Part shown: piece by piece, positions 11,627 through 23,843 of the stretch
Layout of the letters: each line of letters starts with the position of its first letter
How positions within the stretch are numbered: position 1 is the first letter of the stretch
DNA from: Chondrosia reniformis
Taxonomy: Eukaryota; Porifera; Demospongiae; Chondrillida; Chondrillidae
DNA length: 64,000 nucleotides
Direction of reading: 5' to 3'
Assembly (NCBI GenBank): GCA_947172415.1
Contig: OX359193.1
Coordinates: 186,001-250,000, forward strand
Program-made: the position numbers and the translations under genes
The notes under the pieces: generated by a model
Seen by the model: only the letters and a program-made list of their open reading frames with translations
Databases searched by the model: none
Told to the model about the DNA's origin: nothing

Positions 11627-14600
11627 ATGGCGTCAGGTACAGTGTAAATTCTTAATCATTGTGCTGAAGTTTATTATTCAATTTCTCTTTATTCTTCTTA
11701 AGGAGATGCCGAAAAAATCCAAAAGCATCTGATTTTGTTGAAACAGCAGTATGGTAAACTCCAGGAGCGGTACTACGAGCTGGAACAAAAGTACCTCAAG
11801 TGTCAGACGGCAGAGGGAGTTAGAGATGGCGGGTCCAGCAAGTTTGTCTCGCAGCTGCTCAGCATGACAGGCAACCTCCACGAGAAGGAGATGTATAGGT
11901 AAGACACAACTAAAGTCTCTGGGAAAGGAGAATAAGCTAGTTCGTCTGCCCTTCTCTCCCTAGCGATGTCAAAGTGAAGATGGTGAATCGGACTGTCCCT
12001 GCTCACCGTTTTGTTCTTTGCGCTCGCAGTGAGGCGTGGGAATCTAGCGATCCATCGCTGTCCAGTACCGATGTGGTTGATTTTAGCGACCTGTCCACCA
12101 CCGCTGCATCCACGCTCCTCAAGTGGATCTACACCAACTCCATCCTCGCCTTCTCCGATCACAGCCTGGTGGTGGAACTGCTCTCTGCAGCAAACAGATT
12201 TAAATTGGACGAACTCAAGGAGAGGTTATTGTCTCTAGTGTATTTCTCATAACTTATTATTATTGGCTGTATAGTCTGTTTGTGTAGTGTATCGACCTAT
12301 AGATACAATTATGATAATGAAGACTTAATTGTGTGACGTATATTGTAAACATGTTGTCACCTTTGAATATGTACTGTTTTTCAATTACCCTCTTACAAAT
12401 AATAAAAATTGTATTGTGATGTGTACAACTGTTTAAATTATCATTATTAAATGGTCCTCAGGTGCGAGGAGTGGTTGATTGGTAACGTGACAGTACGCAA
12501 CTGTATCTACCTGTACCAAGTGTCAGAGGATCACCAAGCCAGCAATCTAAAGACTTACTGTCTAAAGGTCATCTCCGATAACTGGGCTGACCTTAATACC
12601 GAGGATTTCACCTCCCTCTCTCCAACACTGCTCTACGACATGTTCAAAGCTCACAGCCAATACCCACTTCACCTTGCCATCCAACACAATAGAGAGGATG
12701 TGGTGTTCCTATTTCTAGTAGAACATACAACTTCAGTAAGTTTCTTGCATTAAAGTATTGATAAATGCTCTTCCTGATACAGTAGCGACTAACATGTATG
12801 AAAAATCTAATGCACCATTTTCCTACATGCTATGCCTATTCTGTATAAAGCCTATAGGGGAACTAAACCTGGAAATAAAGATACAGGAGTCTTTTCTTTT
12901 CTGTCTTCTTTTCTACTTCTCCTTCTTCTGCTCCACTGGGCCTGACAGCTGTTTCTAGGAATTCCACTCTTCATCTGGGAATCTTTGTCTTCTTCTTGAT
13001 CGTTTGTGAACCCTTGGCATGCACATCATGGTAGCTCCAACTTAATGATGCTCCACTCTGTTTATAAGGTGTGCTTTCTTACTTCAGCTGTCCACTAAAC
13101 TGAACGAGCGTGACGAGAATGGTGACCACCCTCTGGACCTTGCCCTTTTGATGAGAAGTGAGAGTATTGCAAACACTCTGGTCACCAACAAGTGTGATAT
13201 GGATGCACTGAACAGCAAGGGGCAAACCCTACTCCATCTGGCCATAATGAGGGGAGACACTTTTGCTGCCAATTTTCTAATTCGCAATGGATCAAATCCT
13301 TTGGCCACAATTTCCTCAAACCAGTTCAGTCCTCTTCATTTGGTTGCCACGTACAACCCGTCAAAGGTGCTGGGGGAGGTGTCCTCTATCTTGAGGCGGG
13401 CCCCCTGGCCCAGCGAAGACATGGCCGACATTGCCACCCTCCTCCTGGAGTACCACGCCAACCCAGACTCACAGGACCAGGACGGGAACACTGCACTACA
13501 TCATTGCATCACCAGTGGGAACCACAAGGTTTTCTGCATCTTAATGAACCACGAGAGGTAAGGCAACAGTTTGGATGGTGGAAAATGTACAAGTGATTGC
13601 ATATTTCCATTCCTGTTTTTAGATTGAATCTGGAACTCCCAAATCGGAATGGGGACACACCACTCTGGCTAGCACTTGAGCACTTTACCAGTATCCACAA
13701 TCTTCCAGATTTTGAGAGTGAGGAGATGAAAGAGAGCTTTGCCAGTCGTCTGATCCAGAGAGGTTGCAGTGTGGACACTGTAGATGCCAAGACTGGTAAC
13801 TCTACACTCCAAAGGGCTGCAATGAAGCCAAGTGAAGCAGCGGCCATTTTCCTATTGCAACAAGGAGCAGATGCCAACCACAGAAACCACTGTGGAGAGA
13901 CAGCTCTTCACATGGCCTCCAGGCATAACCTTCCCCGCCTCGCCCAGGTCCTCCTGACCATGGGGGCTGACCCTAACTACCAGACTAATGTCATCCGGTT
14001 GCCAGGAAGTCAGGATCACCAAATAGCAACTCTGAAGGATGGATCGGAAGGGTTTTCCCCTCGGATCTCTCAGCCCAGCTCCACCCCCAACAGTCCCCTA
14101 GTCAGCCAAAGAAGTATAGACTCTCATCTCGGTCTCACCTCTCCAACCGCACTCAGTGCACTCAATGCTCTCAATGCTGTCTCCTTGGTAACCAGTGGTG
14201 AAACATCTGGCTTTGTTCCACATCCAAGTCAGCAAGAAATGGAAACTCACTCTGTCACAGGTAGAGCATCCAGTCAAATGGAAGCGTGCCAGAGTAGTTA
14301 ATGTGATATTTGTCAGTATATGTATGATTTGAAATAATCAATCCTCATTTCCATTTTAAATTCACCGATTCCTTCTGTGTGCACAGGTACAAATCCCTTT
14401 GGAGACTCGGATGAAGAGGAACATTCTTCTCAGCCGGGGACCGACCCGTCAGATCCACCCTCCTCCCTTCCCAGGCCCTCCCTCCCTCCGGCCACTCTCT
14501 CTTTCCCTTTTGATCCCAAATTGTTTGCAAGCAAAGAAAATGAAGATGGAGTTGAGTTTTTGGAGAGCCCTTTGCAGTTTAATGTGAAGGAGGACAGAGG

Positions 14601-17600
14601 AGGACGGACAGCTCTGCATATTGCTATTGCAATGCAGCATCACGATGTTGTCACAATCTTACTTAGTCACAGAGGTACGTATGGTTACCAACCCATCCAC
14701 CCCTCCATCCACCCCTCCATCCACCCCTCCATCCACCCCTCCATCCACCCCTCCATCCACCCATCCATCCACCCCTCCATCCACCCCTCCATCCATCATC
14801 CATCCACCCATCCATCCACCCATCCATCCACCCCTCCATCCACCCCTCCATCCACCCATCCATCCACCCATCCATCCACCCCTCCATCCATCATCCATCT
14901 ACCCATCCATCCACCCATCCATCCACCCCTCCATCCACCCCTCCATCCATCCACCCATCCATCCACCCCTCCATCCATCCACCCCTCCATCCATCCACCC
15001 CTCCATCCATCCACCTACCTGGCTATTTAACTCTTCTCGTGCAGCTACTTCTGGAAAGTTGGTGATACCTTTGAATGTCAACTTGACAGATGGTTTAGGG
15101 GAAGTCCCACTTGGGCTAGCCCTCTGGACTGGTCAGTTTGATGTTGCCAGGCAACTACTGGAATCAGGTGAGATTGGCCCCATTGAACAGTCCAAATAAG
15201 GAAATATGCTAATTACGAGTGGCACCTGTTCAACACAGCCATACAGTGACTCACCTAACAAATAGATTTTGCAGCTGCAGTGATAACACTATTTGAATCA
15301 GTAATTTTTTAAGTATTCTTTCAAGTGTCTACTGTATACATACTTATCTTCACATTGATCTCTTCATATTTCCATTGAAGGAGCTGCATTGGATGGGAAA
15401 ACAAAGGAACAGTTGAACATTCTTCATCTGGCCATTCTGAGGGAACAAGAAGAAGCGGCCATGTTTTTGTTAGATCACGGTGCCAGTTTTCAAAAAGTGT
15501 AAGTTTTGCTGCTCCTAATACATGCAAATGTGAAGGAAAGGCAAGATGGTGTTTATTGCACGCTGTGTAGGTCACCAGATGGTATACTTCATTTGGCCAT
15601 CTGTCACAAGCTATCAAAAGTGGTTCTATTTCTCTGTGAGAATGGGGTGGACCTGAAGAAGGAGGACAGGAACGGCCACACCCCTCTCTGGATTGCCCTC
15701 AGGAGCAGGCAGGACTACATAGCCAAGTGTCTGGTGAGCCAGACCATACCAGTCAAACAAGCCAGTCCTAACTGCTGTCTCACTCCTGCAGGTTGACCAT
15801 GGTTGTGACACAACTCTGTGGGCCCCTGGACCTCAAGGAGGCATGTTTACATTGCTACACAAGGCAATATTCCTCAAAGATGCCCAGTCGGCCATTTTTC
15901 TAATTAAAAATGGCAGCGACATAAACAGCCTCTATCACTTTGGATCTGATGATACCAACAGTCAGGAGGTTGACTACTGTGCCCCTTCACTCCACCTGGC
16001 CTGCGGGTTGGGGCTGGACACTGTAGTCAAGTGTCTAGTGGAGAATAGAGTTGACGCTAACCAGAAAGTGAGTTCTTGTATAGATTGTCACTTTTCTGCT
16101 CACATATTGAAGTAGACTGGAGCTATATGAAAATGTTGCCTTGCATCCATTTCTTTAGGATACTGAAGGCAATTGTGCCATTCATGTTGCCATAGGCACC
16201 CAGCATGCACAATGTGCTGGTCACCTCATCTCTCATCCTGCTGTCAACCTGAATCTGAAGGACAAACAGAACCTGACCCCCTTTGCTGCGGCACTCAAGT
16301 ACCAGGATCACCGCACTGGACTGGCCATTCTAACTAGAGAGCCTCAGGCAGCTGAACAGGTGTGATGTAACCTTTTCTCTGCCCATCCACCCACCCACCC
16401 ATCCACCCATCCACCCATCCACCCATCCACCCACCCACCCACCCACCCACCCATCCACCCACCCACCCACCCATCCACCCATCCACCCGTCCACCCATCC
16501 ACCTATCTGTTACTCTCTGATCCTGTAACAGTATGACAAACAAGGGCGTAACTTTCTTCACAATGCTGTCATTGATAAAGACGTGGAGTCCGTCATGTTT
16601 TTGATGAGTGTGCACGTCGATGTCAACTCAAAAGTACGCAACCAAACCCTCTACACTCCACTACATCTGGCAATCAAGTCTGGTTCTGAACTGCTCGTCA
16701 GACACTTGGTAAGCTACGTGTGGTACAGATGTGCCAGGTCATGTGACTAGTTTGACCCCTCCCCCTCCACTGGTGTAGCTGCTGGCTGGGGCAAAAGTGA
16801 CAGACGTTGACAACCACTCATTTGGGGTGCTCCACATGGCAGTTGAGAGGAATGGGGCGGCCATCTTGAGCATCTTGTTGCAAAATGGGGCAGACCCAGA
16901 CATGTCTGATCAAGACCTCAACACTCCACTTCATCTTGCTGTGAAGCTTGGACACTTGGAAAGTGTGAGAGCTCTGATGGAAGAGTCTTCAGCCAATTTG
17001 GGAGTCAACAACATTGTGTGAGTCGTCTTGTCTGTCACATTCACTGGATATTGCTCTGCTCCTCCTCCCTCTTCCCTCTCCTCCCTACCCTCCTCCTCCT
17101 CCTCCCCCTCCTCCCCCTCCTCCTCCTCCTCCCCCCTCTTCCCCCTCCTCCCTACCCTCCTCCTCCTCCCCCTCCTCCCCCTCCTCCCTACCCTCCTCCT
17201 CCTCCTCCTCCTCCTCCCTACCCTCCTCCTCCTCCTCCCCCTCTTCCCCCCTCCTCCCTCTCCTCCTCCCCCTCCTCCCCCTCCTCCCTACCCTCCTCCT
17301 CCCTCTTCCCCCTCCTCCCTACCCTCCTCCTCCTCCTCCCCCCTCTTCCCCCCTCCTCCCTCTCCTCCTCCCCCTCCTCCCCCTCCCCATGTTACATCTT
17401 GCCACATTCCTCACTGTTCTAGAGGTCAGAATGTACTGCACACTCTAGCGAGGTATGCCAGGGACAACGCAGCCTCCATCTTCACACTCATCACTAAAGC
17501 AGTACCAAACTTTCCACTCAATCTGCCTGATGGAGAGGGTAATACAGGTTAGCTGTTGCCATGGTGATGATATACTCCCTCTTATACAGGCAGGACATAG

Positions 17601-18324
17601 TATAGTTTTTTTCATGACAATGTACAAGTCAGTTACCATGGTGATGGTAAGGCCTATTATAAGAAGACTATTCAAAAAGATTTAAATTCACTTGGGTATA
17701 ATGTTTTGGTAATATGTTAGTACTTGTACTTTGACCTTTGACCTCTACTGCAGCACTCCTCTTGGCCTACTTCAATGGGCATACTCAACTTTGTGATGCA
17801 CTGATAAGAGCTGGGGGTCATCCAGGAGTGTCCAATAAGCAAGGAATTTCCATCTACAACGCTCCTGTGCCCACTAAACAGCTACTAATGAGGATTTTGG
17901 GTGAGTTTAATGTCTAAGGTGTGGAGTGACCTGTGTAGTGTGTTTATAATCTCCTTATAAACAGTGTGTATGATATTGTAACTGTAGATCTGATTAGTAT
18001 AGAACCACAATGGCTCGACTCTCCATACTGCCAGCAATGTCAGGTCAAATTTACCATTTCAACTAGAAAACACCATTGGTAAGAGTGGTTATAGGGTGTG
18101 TGGTTATAGGGTGTGTGGTTATAGGGGTGTGGTTATAGGGTGTGTCCAATGTCTTCCTATACTCTATTTGTATGTTTTGTTCCGTGTGCAGTCGTCATTG
18201 TGGGCGTGTCCTTTGCTCAAAGTGTACTCCACACCAATTGCCAATTATGAAGTTTGATCTTCGCAAGCCTGTTCGTTTGTGTGAAGTGTGTGGAGACTGT
18301 CTCACGTTGGGAGCGGCTCGTTAG
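11627..18324 (+). CDS. ANKFY1: Rabankyrin-5 (BTB-ankyrin-FYVE protein)
   Basis: 1309-residue model in 18 exons: 11627-11636, 11703-11898, 11964-12224, 12462-12735, 13088-13557, 13623-14260, 14387-14674, 15045-15167, 15381-15498, 15571-15733, 15792-16067, 16159-16359, 16532-16708, 16779-17017, 17423-17547, 17754-17900, 17988-18078, 18192-18324. Domain order is a short coiled coil ([13 protein letters not shown]), a BTB/POZ domain ([18 protein letters not shown]), about 20 ankyrin repeats, and a C-terminal FYVE zinc finger with [16 protein letters not shown]. The FYVE basic motif predicts PI3P binding on early endosomes. An NPF motif ([12 protein letters not shown]) starts exon 7, as in the EHD-binding loop of vertebrate rabankyrin-5. 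The protein is a Rab5 effector in macropinocytosis and endosome-to-Golgi transport. Three introns are packed with low-complexity repeats. Confidence 0.95.
12793..13005 (-). repeat. Dispersed repeat family B, copy in ANKFY1 intron 4
   Basis: Read on the minus strand it carries CCTATAGG, then on the other half CTAGAAACAGCTGTCAGGCCC (split here: AGAAACAGCTGTC, GGCCCAGTGGAG). The same modules, in the same order and spacing, recur at 33215-33385, 47383-47533 and 61600-61690 (+), with partial copies at 30237-30297 (-) and 52250-52320 (+). Confidence 0.6.
14686..15022. repeat. CCATCCACC-type minisatellite in ANKFY1 intron 7
   Basis: About 340 bp of CCATCCACCCCT/CCATCCACCCAT repeats fill the intron and end about 20 bp before the acceptor at 15044. 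All frames are open across much of it, giving artefactual Pro/His/Ser ORFs. Confidence 0.9.
16380..16505. repeat. CCACCCAT minisatellite in ANKFY1 intron 12
   Basis: About 125 bp of CCCATCCACCCA repeats begin about 20 bp after the donor at 16360 and end about 25 bp before the acceptor at 16531. Related in sequence to the array in intron 7. Confidence 0.85.
17056..17395. repeat. Polypyrimidine (CCT)n tract in ANKFY1 intron 14
   Basis: About 340 bp of almost pure C/T on the plus strand (CCTCCTCCCCCTCC units with CCTACC interruptions). Such homopurine-homopyrimidine mirror-like DNA can form triplex (H-DNA). It lies wholly in the intron between exons ending 17017 and starting 17423. Confidence 0.9.
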
Positions 18325-18459
18325 CCCAACGTATGTGTACGTGAATAAACAATAGAGTCACTTTGATAGTATCTACAGCTTTCATGTTGAACTGGATTGA
18401 GTTTTTCTAAAATTATTTCTAAAACTAATAAAGCTAGCTAGATATATTGTTCGTACATC

Positions 18460-21099
18460 TTAAGATGTGGTAGCGAGGTAGGCAATCTCTTTCTGAAGGA
18501 TATCTGTCACTCGTAGCACCTTTTCCGCCTCTGGTCCACCTATTTGACCAAGTGCAGCATGGGCGGCCTCACGGACAGTTGAAATGAAGTCATTTCTCCT
18601 ACATACAAGATAGGAGTACATCTGATATTTATTTTTCAGATACACCAATGGACACTCGTAAGCAGTCACATTGCACATTAAATACAGATACGATTATGTT
18701 GCAAATAATAAACACTGGATAATTACTGGATAATTACTGGATAATTACTGGATAATTATTATTTGCAACAATAGCCTAGGCTCAAGTGTAATAAACTCCC
18801 CTTTTCATACGATTATGTATATAATTATTATTATTATTATTAGAGTGCCCATGCATACAATATATATACATATTTAAAACACTAGAGACAATCCCTAAGT
18901 TGCACTGTATTACAAACAAACACACAAGGCCTACCAGATGTGACTTATCATGGGGACTGCCTTAGTGGCCTTCAGTCTACCCAAGGAGAGACAGGCACTC
19001 TGACGCACAATCCTGTCCTTGTCCTCCAGCAGCTCAATCAAGGTATCAATCAACCCTTCATCAGCTGTCTCAGTTCGTCCGAGGGATATTGCGGCCACAG
19101 CTCTGATGTTCGGGTCCTTGTCTCTTAGCAACTTCAGTAGAGCACTTATGATAGCCGGGCTCTGGATCTTACCTGCAGTACCATTAACAAGTACATCAGC
19201 ATAAATTAGCAAACAGGCCAAGTGCTGTTTGAGATGGTTCCATCTCTTTGAGCATCTAGAGATACAGTTGGTTCTTTAGGAATCTGACATTTCAACCCTT
19301 GACTGATGGTGACTGCTGCTATTTAATATTCATACTTCCTGTTTTTCTCTTCCCAGTGAGGGTCACATGACAGGAAGCAGAAATGGTTGGAAACAGTCTC
19401 TTTATATATAGAGAGGCAACCTCCAACAGTCACCATCAGTTGCTAAAAAAGACCCCAAGGGTCGAAACTTCCGAATCCTAAAGAACCCAACATGTCGCTA
19501 GACACTTAAAAGATGAACCATCCCAAAGATAAGTTTGGCACAGTTTGAAGAAATCCCTATCATCTAAGGGTCAAGGACTCTTTAGCCCCACCCATTTGAC
19601 CACACCTCCCTCCTACAGCTGGCCTGTATAACCTACCCAGATTCTCAATACTGGCTAGACGAACGCTGGACTCCATGCTGAAGACCTCCTGGATAGCCCA
19701 GTCACTCATGGCCAGGCTTGTAAATATCCTAATAAAGTCCTTCCCTGGTGGACACACACTGTGAAACTTGGATTTTGTAACCTTGCCATCTTCAACTACT
19801 GACTCAAACACCTTCCTTCGAACCAAAGGCTGCATCTTGCTGTCCAGCTGAGAGATGTATTTCTCCTCAATTATCTGGCTGAGTGTGGTCCAGCTAGCGC
19901 TCTCACCCTCCCCGCACATTTCAGCCCAGGTATCTCCTCCATCTCCCTTGTCATCAGGAGCTACCCTCTCCTGCCTGATGACAGGGACTGAAACTGCCCC
20001 TTTAGTCGCAGGAACATACTTCTCTGTTTCCACTTTGAGTTTGTCAAATGAGTCTTCGGATTGAGTCAAATTGGTAAAGTCAAACCATGGCAGCCCCTCC
20101 AAAGTCAATTTCCTGCATGCATACATACAGTATCTCTTGAAGAGGTCAGTTTACTATTCTTACAAGGACATCTAAGTTTTCCTTTTACTCAATTAGTCAT
20201 TACATTTTCATTCGAGTTCTATGTGAAGTGTCCCAATGTAAATCATATGCACAAACAGTTGACACACCACAGAATAGTGGAAACATGATTGCTCTTATAA
20301 ACCTTCTGATAAGCCTTAAGTGATGTCTGATAACAGTATGTACTGAATTCAATTGAAATACTTTAACACCAAAAGGTCAAACATGAAATCTATCATGTGT
20401 CTCTCACAGTCCAACTGGCATATCATTGAGGACTTTGGCCCTGTCTCCAACTCCAGCAACCAGAATAGGAGTGTTTGAGATGTAGGCCAGGGACACTTGA
20501 TCCGCACATGTCTTGCATTTGGCAGTGTTGGAGCTTGCAATGGAGATCAGTAGCTACACATTTATGGGAGGGGCGGACATATTTAATAGCAAACACACAC
20601 ATCATGAGCTCTATGCATGACCTATTGTATTATGGATAACAGCTAGGGTGTGTTGCCAAAGAATGGGCGGGGTGTGTCCAGACGGTAAATCAAATTATAG
20701 ATTCCTTACATTGTGGATATTATACAGTACCTTTGTATCAACAAGCGCTTTACCAGCCAGCTTGTCTTTCTCGGAGGAGCCCTCCAGATTCGCAAACACT
20801 GCGTATTCGAGTATTTCTAACTTGCCTTTAAATGAGTAGAATCTGATGTAGTTTGATATACAGCGAAGGAGCTACTATTTGATTAACCTACGTTGAATGT
20901 ACTGCATCTCATCTTTGTCAAGACTAGTTCCGCTGATGACAATTTCATACTTTTTGTCCAAGGTAGCTGGTTTGGGAGTTTCCTGAGCTGGGGCGGCGGC
21001 TGGTTGAGGAGGGGCCCTACTCTGAGGGCCACTATCATCTCTAGGGCGAGATGAAGACTGCTGGCGCTCGGAATTGGACGAGGAACAAGTGTTTCCCAT
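18460..21099 (-). CDS. Lipid-anchored protein with TIR-like domain and HEAT repeats
   Basis: 433-residue model. Exons in transcript order: 21099-20892, 20825-20731, 20553-20408, 20112-19637, 19172-18935, 18598-18460. The start MGNTCSSSNSE is a good N-myristoylation signal (Gly2, Ser6) with Cys5 available for palmitoylation, predicting membrane attachment. A Pro/Ala/Ser linker follows. Residues about 48-150 read KKYEIVISGTSLD ... KALVDTKVLLISIASSN ... CADQVSLAYISNTPIL; the pattern resembles a TIR fold (strand A, then the central alternating strands, then the PIL strand). I see no clear catalytic glutamate of SARM-type TIR NADases. The C-terminal half holds HEAT/PBS-lyase-type repeats, for example KDPNIRAVAAISLGR and KDRIVRQSACLSLGRL. 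I do not recognise an orthologue. Confidence 0.7.
19228..19540. mobile_element. Foldback (MITE-like) element in TIR/HEAT gene intron 4
   Basis: The left arm GATGGTTCCATCTCTTTGAG ... GTTGGTTCTTTAGGAAT ... CTGATGGTGACTG is matched, inverted, by the right arm CAGTCACCATCAG ... ATCCTAAAGAACCCAAC ... GATGAACCATC. Inverted arms are roughly 90 bp with mismatches, around a core of about 120 bp. The right flank AAGTTTGGCACAGTTTGAAG recurs almost unchanged beside a second foldback at 56417-56570. No coding capacity is visible, so it is a non-autonomous element. Confidence 0.65.
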
Positions 21100-21351
21100 C
21101 TTGCAGAGTATTAAACTCGATCTACGGCTTGATCAAAAGAATACCGTAATTATAATGCCTCGATTGATCTATATAGCTCGTGTGCCCTGCCTGGAATGAT
21201 TGGATCGTTACCGATAGTCCAAATATGGTAGTACGATTACGAATAAATATGGCAACTACCGGCGCTAACAAAGCTAGCACTCGGCTCTGTTGCCATAGTA
21301 TATAGTTGTAGAGCAGGAACACTTTCTTTGAGAGTTAGCAGAAATATTAAT
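21100..21351. promoter_or_regulatory. Divergent promoter region between TIR/HEAT gene and PH-domain gene
   Basis: 252 bp separate the two start codons. The plus-strand gene has no closer upstream ORF. No convincing TATA box at a fixed distance was found; the region contains ordinary unique sequence. Confidence 0.5.
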
Positions 21352-23736
21352 ATGTCTACAGAAATCGCGTCAAAAGAACCATCTCTTTCGCTGCCTAGTC
21401 GCAGCCTATCTGCTCCGGCTGACCGGTTGCATTCGCGATCCTCTAGTCCCAACCCGTTGTATAGCAAGTACGGATCCAACGGGGCATCGGGCAAGCTGGA
21501 CATTAGCCATCCTATATGCGAAGGTTATCTCTTCAAGCAGGGACACCTCCCTCACGTGTTTAACAGAAGATATTTTGTTCTGTATTACACACATTTGCTG
21601 TATTACAAATCGGAGGGCGATTTTGAACACGACAAAATTAAGAACCATCTTTCGGTGAGTGATTGAGATTCGCTACATGACTTTTCATTACGTGTAACTT
21701 ATTAAAGTATTTGTATGTAGAAACGTAAGATGGAATTTCAGACGGAAGGATTGTATTTGACCAAACCTGCAAAGAAGCCAAGCGGAGGGCGGTTCTGCTG
21801 GGTCCTCCACCTGCCCCACCCGATAAACCACAGAAAGTGAGTATTCAGATGTTAGTGCATGGATTCACTTGTACATTCAAATGATATGTATTACATGTAA
21901 GGGGCTCGCGAGTCGCATCAACTTGTAGGAAATTGCAACTAAATCGTGCACTTATTACCGTTGTACTTCGCTTGATGTACACAAAGACGTCAAGTGACTC
22001 CGAGTTAAAGTGCTTATACATAATTAAGCAAATCATTGTTGATACTAAAGTTGACCATAATCTGGAACTGATCGGCTTTATAGGCATGGAGGCTTTAGAC
22101 AAGGAAAGTGCTGTTTGATGAGATCATGTCATGTATATATAGCACGTCCATAGTCATGGTGAAGCCATTAGGAGGTGGCAGGTGTGAATTGTCCTATGTA
22201 TGTAGGCAGATATATATGCCTTCTATTGATGTTAATATAGCATGCACACTTTAATGGCTTGTACAAACAGGTATGCCAGCTTATATAGACTGGGAAATAC
22301 ACTTAAGCTTGTCAATAGATTCTTTTCAGGAAAAATTTGATTAACTTTCAATACTCTCAAATGATCATCAAAAGCTACCATTGAACATGTATTTACAATT
22401 ATGAGACCATTTTGCTGGATTCACCCTACCTCCATTTTGTTTGGAAATCCATTGATGTATTAATTGCCCCAAAAACAGCTCATTTTCTATGTTTATTTTT
22501 CAGTTGTTTATAATTGACACTACATGCATTTGAACTCACAGACATACCCTTTCCATCTGTAGCCACACCCCTTCATCTGTAACCACACCCCTTTCATCTG
22601 TAACCACACCCCTTCCATCTGTAGCCACACCCCTTCCATCTGTAGCCACACCCTCCCTCACCCTTCCATGTGGCCACACCCCTTCCATCTGTAGCCACAC
22701 CCCTTCCATCTGTAGCCACACCCTCCCTCACCCTTCCATGTGGCCACACCCCTTCCATCTGTAGCCACACCCCTTCCATCTGTAGCCACACCCCTTCCAT
22801 CTGTAGCCACACCCTCCCTCACCCTTTCATCTGTAACCACACCCCTTCCATCTGTAGCCACACCCTCCCTCACCCTTCCATCTGTAACCACACCCCTTCC
22901 ATCTGTAGCCACACCCTCCCTCACCCTTCCATGTGGCCACACCCCTTCTTTGCAGACACACCCTCTCTAGTAAACAAAATTATGTATATACTGTATACGT
23001 TCTAACAAACGTCACTTCTTGTACAACAAACATTTTATCATTTGAAGCAATTGGAGCTGAAACGAAGAACAAAGATGTAGGTGACAACTATTTAGATTTT
23101 TTGGATGAAACATTAGAGCGAATCTTTAAAATGCTTTCATTAGGGGGCGTTGCTCGTTGAAATGGATACTTTCGAAGTGACTGTGCTCGTTGAAATGGAT
23201 ACTTTCGAAGTGACTGTGCTAACAGCAGTTTGAGGGTTCCACGTCTACATCGGACGTTGGACATTAGGACTCTGACAACATACATTGTAGAGGGGACAGA
23301 AACGACGACAGAAACAATAGAGTCGTTGTTTCTGCCCAGTGTGACAAATATTAGCAGAAATTAGAGACAAACGAAAATTAGAATGACGTTTTTTAGAGTG
23401 TATACGTTAGTAACTTAATTATTGAGGCCACTCCTCCTTATCTACTGACACTGTCTGATTACTGTTCTTCACATTACATTAATCTGTCTCTTCTCCAGTA
23501 AAATATTGCTGGTTGCCAAAACGAAAGAGGAGAGACACAAGTGGATGCAGAGCCTCCAGTCCATCAATCCTCACCTGCACCCTCATCCTCACAAGGATGT
23601 CAATGCCTCTCCGCTGTGCAGCCCCAGTTCTTCTCCTCCAAGGGACACCGTCCAAAGATCTCTTACAACTGATTCCGAGAGCCACGAAGACCTTTGTGTG
23701 GTAGAGAATAGCAGCGGAGAGGAAGAACAGAGCTGA
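21352..23736 (+). CDS. Single PH-domain protein
   Basis: 218-residue model with exons 21352-21654, 21721-21836 and 23499-23736. I chose ATG 21352 (MSTEIASKEPS) as the first in-frame ATG. A Ser-rich N-terminus of about 60 residues precedes a PH domain: ICEGYLFKQGHLPHVFNRRY starts strand 1-2, FVLYYTHLLYYK strand 2-3, GGRFCWVLHLPHP mid-domain, and the C-terminal helix KEERHKWMQSL carries the invariant Trp. The strand 1-2 loop has Lys...Asn-Arg-Arg, weaker than the classic PI(3,4,5)P3 motif. The tail is Ser/Pro-rich and acidic (ENSSGEEEQS). A membrane-targeting adaptor is likely, but no orthologue is recognised. The 1.66-kb intron 2 holds minisatellites. Confidence 0.8.
22551..22965. repeat. About 20-bp minisatellite in PH gene intron 2
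   Basis: Units built on CCACACCCCTTCCATCTGTA alternate with a longer variant containing CCCTCCCTCACCCTTCCATG. Around 20 copies occur. Higher-order pairing of the two variants suggests duplication of multi-unit blocks. Confidence 0.85.
23152..23217. repeat. Exact 33-bp tandem duplication
   Basis: The segment starting GCTCGTTGAAATGGATACTT occurs twice in a row without a mismatch (23152-23184 and 23185-23217), in PH gene intron 2. A very recent slip or duplication. Confidence 0.85.
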
Positions 23737-23843
23737 AGTTTCAGGTTGCAGCCTGAAATCTCTTATTAACCCAAAATTATTATTTATTATTCATAAACTT
23801 TGTTCAATTTTACACTTTCTGTAACTTATTTACTTCAGTCAGT

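Noticed and set aside
14621-15199. Pro/His/Ser-rich ORFs on both strands
   Set aside because: They read through the CCATCCACC array in ANKFY1 intron 7; the real exons are 14387-14674 and 15045-15167.
17014-17552. Three overlapping proline-rich ORFs of 130-170 codons
   Set aside because: Artefacts of the (CCT)n tract in ANKFY1 intron 14; only 17423-17547 is coding, in one frame.
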